Shown one piece after another: positions 7,378-11,415 of a stretch of 11,415 nucleotides of DNA. This DNA comes from Exophiala sp. HKRS030 (lineage: Eukaryota; Ascomycota; Eurotiomycetes; Chaetothyriales; Herpotrichiellaceae). The position numbers were made by a program, and so were the translations under genes. The stretch covers positions 1 to 11,415 of the forward strand of contig JAHWDD010000065.1 in assembly GCA_023897205.1 (NCBI GenBank), given 5' to 3'. The notes under the pieces are model-generated. The model was not told where the DNA came from. It ran no database searches and saw only the letters and a program-made list of their open reading frames with translations. How positions within the stretch are numbered: position 1 is the first letter of the stretch; every line of letters starts with the position of its first letter.

Positions 7378-7965
7378 TGTTTGGGCGACCTGTGTAGCAA
7401 TCCGCCAGTAGGCTCCCGGCGACAAGAAGGTCTATTTCGATCCATTTTGTCCATCTATACATTCATACACGCTAGTCCTTTTACATTCTGCCCGGTCGAC
7501 ACACGTCGACCTGGCAGATTGTATTGGGCCTAGCGGGACTTCACGTTGGGACCCGCCTCTTCCTGCAGATACTTGTACTATCCCAATGCAACCGCAGAGG
7601 CTACATTTCCAGCACACCCGTCACATGAAAGGTGACCTCCACGTTGACCTCCACGGTGAGTCTCCACTCCACCATACCATAGAACTTCCTACCTTGAAGG
7701 CCCCTGACTGATGTACGGTGACACCTCTATTTCTCTCTACGATGCACAAGTGAGAGATGAGATCAAAAGAGACATTGCACATCGGGTGTCAGGGATAGCG
7801 AGATCATGAATTCCAGAGCCAGACTAATCAATGATGAACGCTCCATCTCCTCCAGACGCCCAGGAGATAAATGTTCCTTTCTCCTGCACGTCCACCCGTT
7901 GCCTGGTTGCCTTTTTTCTTCTGTTCTGTTCATTCGTTCTGTCGCTCACCCACAGCTCAACCATC
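7378..7965. promoter_or_regulatory. Divergent promoter between the 473-aa and seven-TM genes
   Basis: A 588-bp region is shared by two divergent starts. A perfect inverted repeat GGTCGAC-ACAC-GTCGACC lies at 7494-7511, about 120 bp above the minus-strand ATG, and could bind a dimeric regulator. A 12-bp tandem duplication TGACCTCCACGT/TGACCTCCACGG lies at 7633-7656. The last 100 bp before 7966 are CT-rich, as in many fungal leaders. No exon is called here, though the seven-TM frame stays open upstream to an ATG at 7831. Confidence 0.5.
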
Positions 7966-8924
7966 ATGACAGCTCCGACGAAAGATCCCGCGTGGCTTTG
8001 GAGCGTGGTCAACGTATTTGTCACCATGCTGTTTCTCGTGGCGGCTTGGACCAGTTTGGCACTGAGGCACACCCGCCCTAAGCTATTTTTTCTGAATGCC
8101 TCTTGCCAAACAGTTCTTGCCATCACGTTGGTCATTGTCATCGCTGAGAGACCACCGGAGCTTGTTAATATCAATTACATTGTTGCCCGTGTGGCCCTTT
8201 TTTCCCTCAGTTTTCTGGAAGTGAGTTCATTTCCTGGCTCCTTTTGACGACTATCTGACAGCTTAGACAGGCGGGGGAGGTATACAGTCTCATTGAATCT
8301 TCGACATTACTAGATCTGACAGTAGTCCGAGGTGTGACACTATTGTCAAGCATCATCGCTGTCAGTCTATTTGTATCGTCATTGGTCTTGGGGTGAGTGT
8401 TCCTCTTTGATGAGGTGCATGGATAGTGCTAACAAAATCGCATATACAGACAAAATACATTCACCAGCTCGCTTCTGTTCACCCTCACCATCTCGCTCTG
8501 TTGTCTTTATCGGATTGTTTGGGTAGGGAAACTATTGCGACTTACAGGGCATACTAACTCCCCCTTGTCCTACAATTTGGGTCGATCAATTGTGTCTATT
8601 ATCATCAATTTTGCCGCCTTTGGGCTTGAACAGAGATTCAGTCAACAAGAGACATTGTGGCTTACAGTAAGTCGAATCTTCATAATATCGTTCTTTTGCT
8701 TACATATGAAGATTCAACTCTTGGTAAACAATACCCTCTTAGCATTGCGTGGAATTCAGCAACTCTATATCGACCACGTGGGCAACATATCGTCTGTGAG
8801 GCGATCCTCGAGCCGCGAACAGATCGTCTCCAAGGAGCACACAGGAGCTAACTCAACGGCGACATTCGCTACAATGAATGAGAGGACCGATGACCAAGAT
8901 CAAGCCCCCGCCCCGTCGATATAA
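7966..8924 (+). CDS. Seven-transmembrane fungal membrane protein
   Basis: Exons are 7966-8220, 8271-8392 and 8450-8924. Introns are 8221-8270 (GTGAGT...CTGAC...AGACAG, phase 0) and 8393-8449 (GTGAGT...CTAAC...ATACAG, phase 2). The protein has 283 aa from MTAPTKDPAWLW. An in-frame ATG at 7831 would add 45 residues, but the CT-rich sequence before 7966 favours the shorter form. Hydrophobic segments fall at about 11-33, 41-60, 70-85, 102-125, 129-150, 172-186 and 195-218. They are followed by a hydrophilic Ser/Thr/Glu-rich tail of about 60 residues. The topology (short N-terminus, seven segments, cytosolic-type tail) resembles receptors and other fungal seven-TM families. I see no signature that places it in one, such as a retinal-binding lysine motif. 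Plasma or internal membrane location and a sensing or transport role are inference. A GTAAGT inside exon 3 could allow alternative splicing. Confidence 0.78.
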
Positions 8925-9728
8925 GCTCTCGACGATATCGAAAGGAGGCTTTGACGTGAGCTCCCACTTTTCGGAAGCCGAGTTTCGTTAACAGGGTGTC
9001 GAGGGAAATTGTTGGTGCATATGTTGATCTCCTTCGCGTGTGGGTGCTTAATTAAACCCACAATCTGGAGGCCGTGTATTATTACTTGATATTATCTATC
9101 CCTATGTTGAGGGTTTTATTCGAAGAGTCTGGTAGAATTCTGGCTTATGGACAGGGAAGCTTTGGTACATATTCTATGGCATTGTGAAGTCCATTGATGG
9201 GACATCTGTGCGTCTCTAGATCTCCTACTTTGGTTGACAGAGTTTCTCTTTATCAGAATGCACGCTCAGGGATAGAATTTGTCACCATGACCATTTTCAG
9301 TGACAGATTGGACAAGAACTCCCTTCAAGCCTCCCGCTAACCACTCTCAAACATCTCTTCCTCTCAGCATCTTGCTTTGTTTGTGGATTGTAAATAGGAA
9401 ACAGTAACGCAGCAGGAGTTACTCTTTCTTTGATCTGAGGGTGTGATTTAAGACTTTCTCCTTGATCCCCGGCACTTAAATCCCGAGACCACAGCCGTCC
9501 CATCACTCAGGGTTTGAAGTTCGTTTCGGGCCTAAGATATTTGCTTTTGTCAAGGGGCAGACAGAGGTCTATGTCTCATCATATTTGCCGGATATTCTGT
9601 ATTCTCAAGTCAGCGTGAACACATAAAAGACGTCGCTTGCCAGCACAACCTCCTACACTTCATCGCCCAACGTTCCCAAACAGCTCTATTTCCAGTCCAG
9701 TCGCCTTGCAGAATACCCGAGTTTGGTC
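8925..9728. other. Intergenic region, 3' tail and next promoter
   Basis: About 800 bp without a convincing gene. The left part is AT-rich, includes CTTAATTAAACC near 9050, and probably holds the 3' end of the seven-TM transcript. The right part has ATAAAAG (9623-9629) overlapped by a GACGTC palindrome (9629-9634), followed by a pyrimidine- and CAA-rich leader up to the ATG at 9729. A minus-strand open frame at 9506-9297 has no protein character and is not called. Confidence 0.45.
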
Positions 9729-10110
9729 ATGGCCCCCGATAAAACCACGAATCAACCTTCTTACCAGCTGACTACGCTTCTATGTTTGGGTCATCGCAAT
9801 ACATATGAACAACAGGAGTCCTTTTTTGAATTCGATGACAGCTGTATAACTAGCTTTACAGCATGGATCTCAGAAATACAAAAGTATTTCGTTGAATGCC
9901 TTCCCATTAAAGGTTGTCTCTGTGCTCCGGATTCTCACGATCATACATGAGACAACCGTCGGCATTCCAAGCTTCGACCCTTCTGATGCAGATATCCTTC
10001 GCAGATTGTTTTTCAAAGTATTTATGGGAATGGCGAGAGATGTGGATGCAGGTGTTGAGGACCGACAACATTTGTCGCCATTCACGGGAGTGTCAGTGCC
10101 TGAATACTGA
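9729..10110 (+). pseudogene. Frame-disrupted gene or gene with an atypical intron
   Basis: The ATG at 9729 follows a leader-like region. The first frame (MAPDKTTNQPSYQLTTLLCL) reads on to a stop at 9950. A second frame, shifted by +1, becomes the better one from about 9855 (QKYKSISLNAFPLKVVSVLR) and ends at 10110 in SPFTGVSVPEY. Both halves look like real protein and overlap by nearly 100 bp. No standard intron connects them. A 70-nt candidate (9784-9853, GTTTGG...ACTAG) fits the phase, but its donor is atypical and its branch site is too close to the acceptor. The gene is therefore either shifted by one base around 9855-9910 or spliced unusually. The second half is helical and hydrophobic in parts. 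No family recognised. The 3' end overlaps the convergent zinc-cluster gene by 29 bp. Confidence 0.45.
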
Positions 10111-10730
10111 TCCTTTGCCTGCCAGCATCTATGCTGGTATGGTTATCACTCTTTGTTTTCACATGGCGGTCCACCCGCAGCTCAACATACTTCTCCCTAC
10201 TCATATTTGGGTGCCTGTGCGGAATGGTCGTCTGGAAACCGTGTTCATAGCGGTCGGGCTGGTAGCCAGGCAACATTATTTGTCGGTCATCATTTGGGAA
10301 CACTTCATATTGTCTCGCGGCCAATCTTTGTGAATTTTTTGTGTTGTTGAGAACCCGATCAATATCCTCACACGAGGGTTGATTGTGGAAGACCGTCATG
10401 AGATCCATGAACTCTAGAGTGGTTGAATCCTGGCATATGTCTATGATTTGACCCATTAATCTTGCCCTCCACGCCTCTTCCTGACGAAAATCCTTTCCCC
10501 TCAAGTCTTTCTTGACTTGTTCTTTACATTCCCATCCCGCGTTCTTGCATTGATTACATGGCCGCTTCTTATCACACTGGTTCACTGTTAAATGTAAAAC
10601 TTATTGAGACGATCAAGCGATATACCTTTCTTCTCCGTTGTCTACAAGTCTCACAGGCGCTGCTCACGTGCTTTGTTCGTCGACGCCGTGACTTTGTGAA
10701 TTCCTTCATCTTACCCTTCGAAGGACTCAT
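10082..10730 (-). CDS. Short Zn2Cys6 (Gal4-type) transcription factor
   Basis: Exon 1 is 10730-10626 (35 codons) and exon 2 is 10576-10082. The intron 10625-10577 (49 nt) is GTATAT...AACCAG, phase 0. A nearer AG eight bases upstream would bring a stop, so the AACCAG acceptor is chosen. The joint completes a canonical zinc cluster: C26-x2-C29-x6-C36-x5-C42-x2-C45-x6-C52, reading ACETCRQRRRKCDKKRPCNQ across the splice site. By family knowledge the six cysteines bind two zinc ions and dock in the DNA major groove at CGG half-sites. A basic stretch KSRRRRTK (13-20) should act as nuclear signal. The remaining 147 residues are helical at first (EEAWRARLMGQIIDI) and then polar. The protein has 199 aa, against the 500-900 aa typical of such regulators, and no fungal regulatory middle domain is visible. 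It may be a short factor or truncated. Confidence 0.85.
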
Positions 10731-11266
10731 ATTTAGTGGATTTGTCAGGCAGGAATTAACGTTAAGAATAGCTTTAGAGCAATGATAATTATGGGTTGTA
10801 GTAAATTAGGTCGGAAGAACAGGCATTGGCCTGATAAACAAGATTACTGAGCTTCACGTCCCTGTATCAAAATCTGGGCTGTATACCAGTCAGTCTTTCG
10901 ACTGTCAAATTTTTCGTTACTATGGATACGCATGAATGCCAGGCCTATCCCAGAATAAACCAGGTCCTTACGCAAACGGAAAATCTATTGTGTGCATTTC
11001 TATTTAGTCCATTTCAATGTTAATAAGTTGTCGTCGTGGACATGAGCAAAGCCTAGCACGAAATGACAAGCCGCTTTCGAATCTTCCAAGAGGCGCAGCT
11101 TTGTGTCCAACTCTCGACTTCTGCAACTTCCTAGCCCCTCTAACGATATATGGACTCCCCGTTGATGTACTTAAAGAGAGTGGTTACGCCAGACTATTTA
11201 CGAAGTTCACTTCCCACGCAAAGCAATCCAAAAAGCACTCTAATATAACCATCCCCAGAACCGACC
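10731..11266. other. Intergenic, divergent promoters
   Basis: 536 bp lie between the start of the zinc-cluster gene and the right-hand gene, with no gene called. An ATATATGG element lies near 11145, about 120 bp before the ATG at 11267, and is a TATA candidate. The minus-strand side next to 10730 is AT-rich. A plus-strand frame 11017-11286 overlaps the next start in another frame and is treated as chance. Confidence 0.4.
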
Positions 11267-11415
11267 ATGTCTTCCGACAATATTGACTCTTATCTGAAGG
11301 CTCTTGAAGAAAATCATAACAGGGACTGGCCCGATGTGATGAAACTTCACCTTTCCCTTGTCAAAAAGGCGCTCATAGTTTATGCTGCGAACCAAACGGA
11401 CCAGAATCGAGAGGA
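11267..11415 (+). CDS. Unrecognised protein, 5' part only, runs off right edge
   Basis: The ATG at 11267 sits in a good context (GAACCGACCATGTC, with A at -3) after a CCATCCCCAGAACC leader. It opens 49 codons to the window edge, starting MSSDNIDSYLKALEENHNRD. The visible part is charged and helical (DWPDVMKLHLSLVKKALIVY), with no signal peptide or transmembrane segment. The family cannot be judged from this fragment. Confidence 0.6.
   Translation, partial: MSSDNIDSYLKALEENHNRDWPDVMKLHLSLVKKALIVYAANQTDQNRE

Noticed and set aside
7831..7965. N-terminal extension of the seven-TM protein from the ATG at 7831
   Set aside because: The frame is open, but the sequence is CT-rich, typical of a leader, and the ATG at 7966 directly precedes the membrane core. 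The extension is kept only as an alternative.
9297..9506. 69-codon minus-strand open frame
   Set aside because: Short, isolated and without protein-like pattern. It lies within a promoter-like intergenic region.
9914..10333. 139-codon plus-strand open frame
   Set aside because: It is antisense to the zinc-cluster gene and out of frame with the 9729 gene. There is no supporting start or splice signal.

Overview
The window looks like a filamentous ascomycete (Pezizomycotina) nuclear locus. The coding blocks only become continuous when short introns are removed (46-71 nt in all but one model, GT...AG, often with CTNAC-type branch points 8-20 nt before the acceptor). Start codons tend to follow CT-rich leaders. 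One gene carries a complete Gal4-type Zn2Cys6 DNA-binding motif, a fungal hallmark. I see no rRNA, tRNA, CRISPR array, intact transposase, reverse transcriptase, polyketide synthase/NRPS or other landmark enzyme. Most genes are lineage-type hypotheticals, so this reads as an accessory or fast-evolving region. All gene models were built by eye from splice signals and reading-frame continuity.

Layout. 1-720: two minus-strand coding blocks, one running off the left edge and one encoding a small Cys-rich protein. 1033-1216: a 16-bp minisatellite that is the proximal promoter of a plus-strand 302-aa gene (1231-2192). That gene meets tail to tail, with a 6-bp overlap, an 88-aa CxxC gene on the minus strand (2506-2187). 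3101-3164: a second, smaller array of the same 16-bp repeat family in the opposite orientation, so the convergent pair is bracketed by inverted arrays. 3166-3938: weak or decayed open frames. 3975-4432: a 100-aa disordered protein with an internal 39-bp duplication and an open frame beyond its stop. 5030-5820 (plus, 239 aa) and 7377-5856 (minus, 473 aa, nuclear-type) converge with 35 bp between their stops. The 473-aa gene is divergent from a seven-transmembrane protein gene (7966-8924) across a 588-bp intergenic stretch that contains a perfect inverted repeat and a 12-bp tandem duplication. 9729-10110 (plus) is a frame-disrupted gene converging on a short Zn2Cys6 regulator (10730-10082). A further plus-strand gene starts at 11267 and runs off the right edge.

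How the genes might work together is not shown by the sequence. Suggestive points are the shared promoter of the seven-TM and nuclear-protein genes, the three tail-to-tail gene pairs, and the repeat-bracketed cassette at 1.0-3.2 kb. Functions are left open where no family was recognised.
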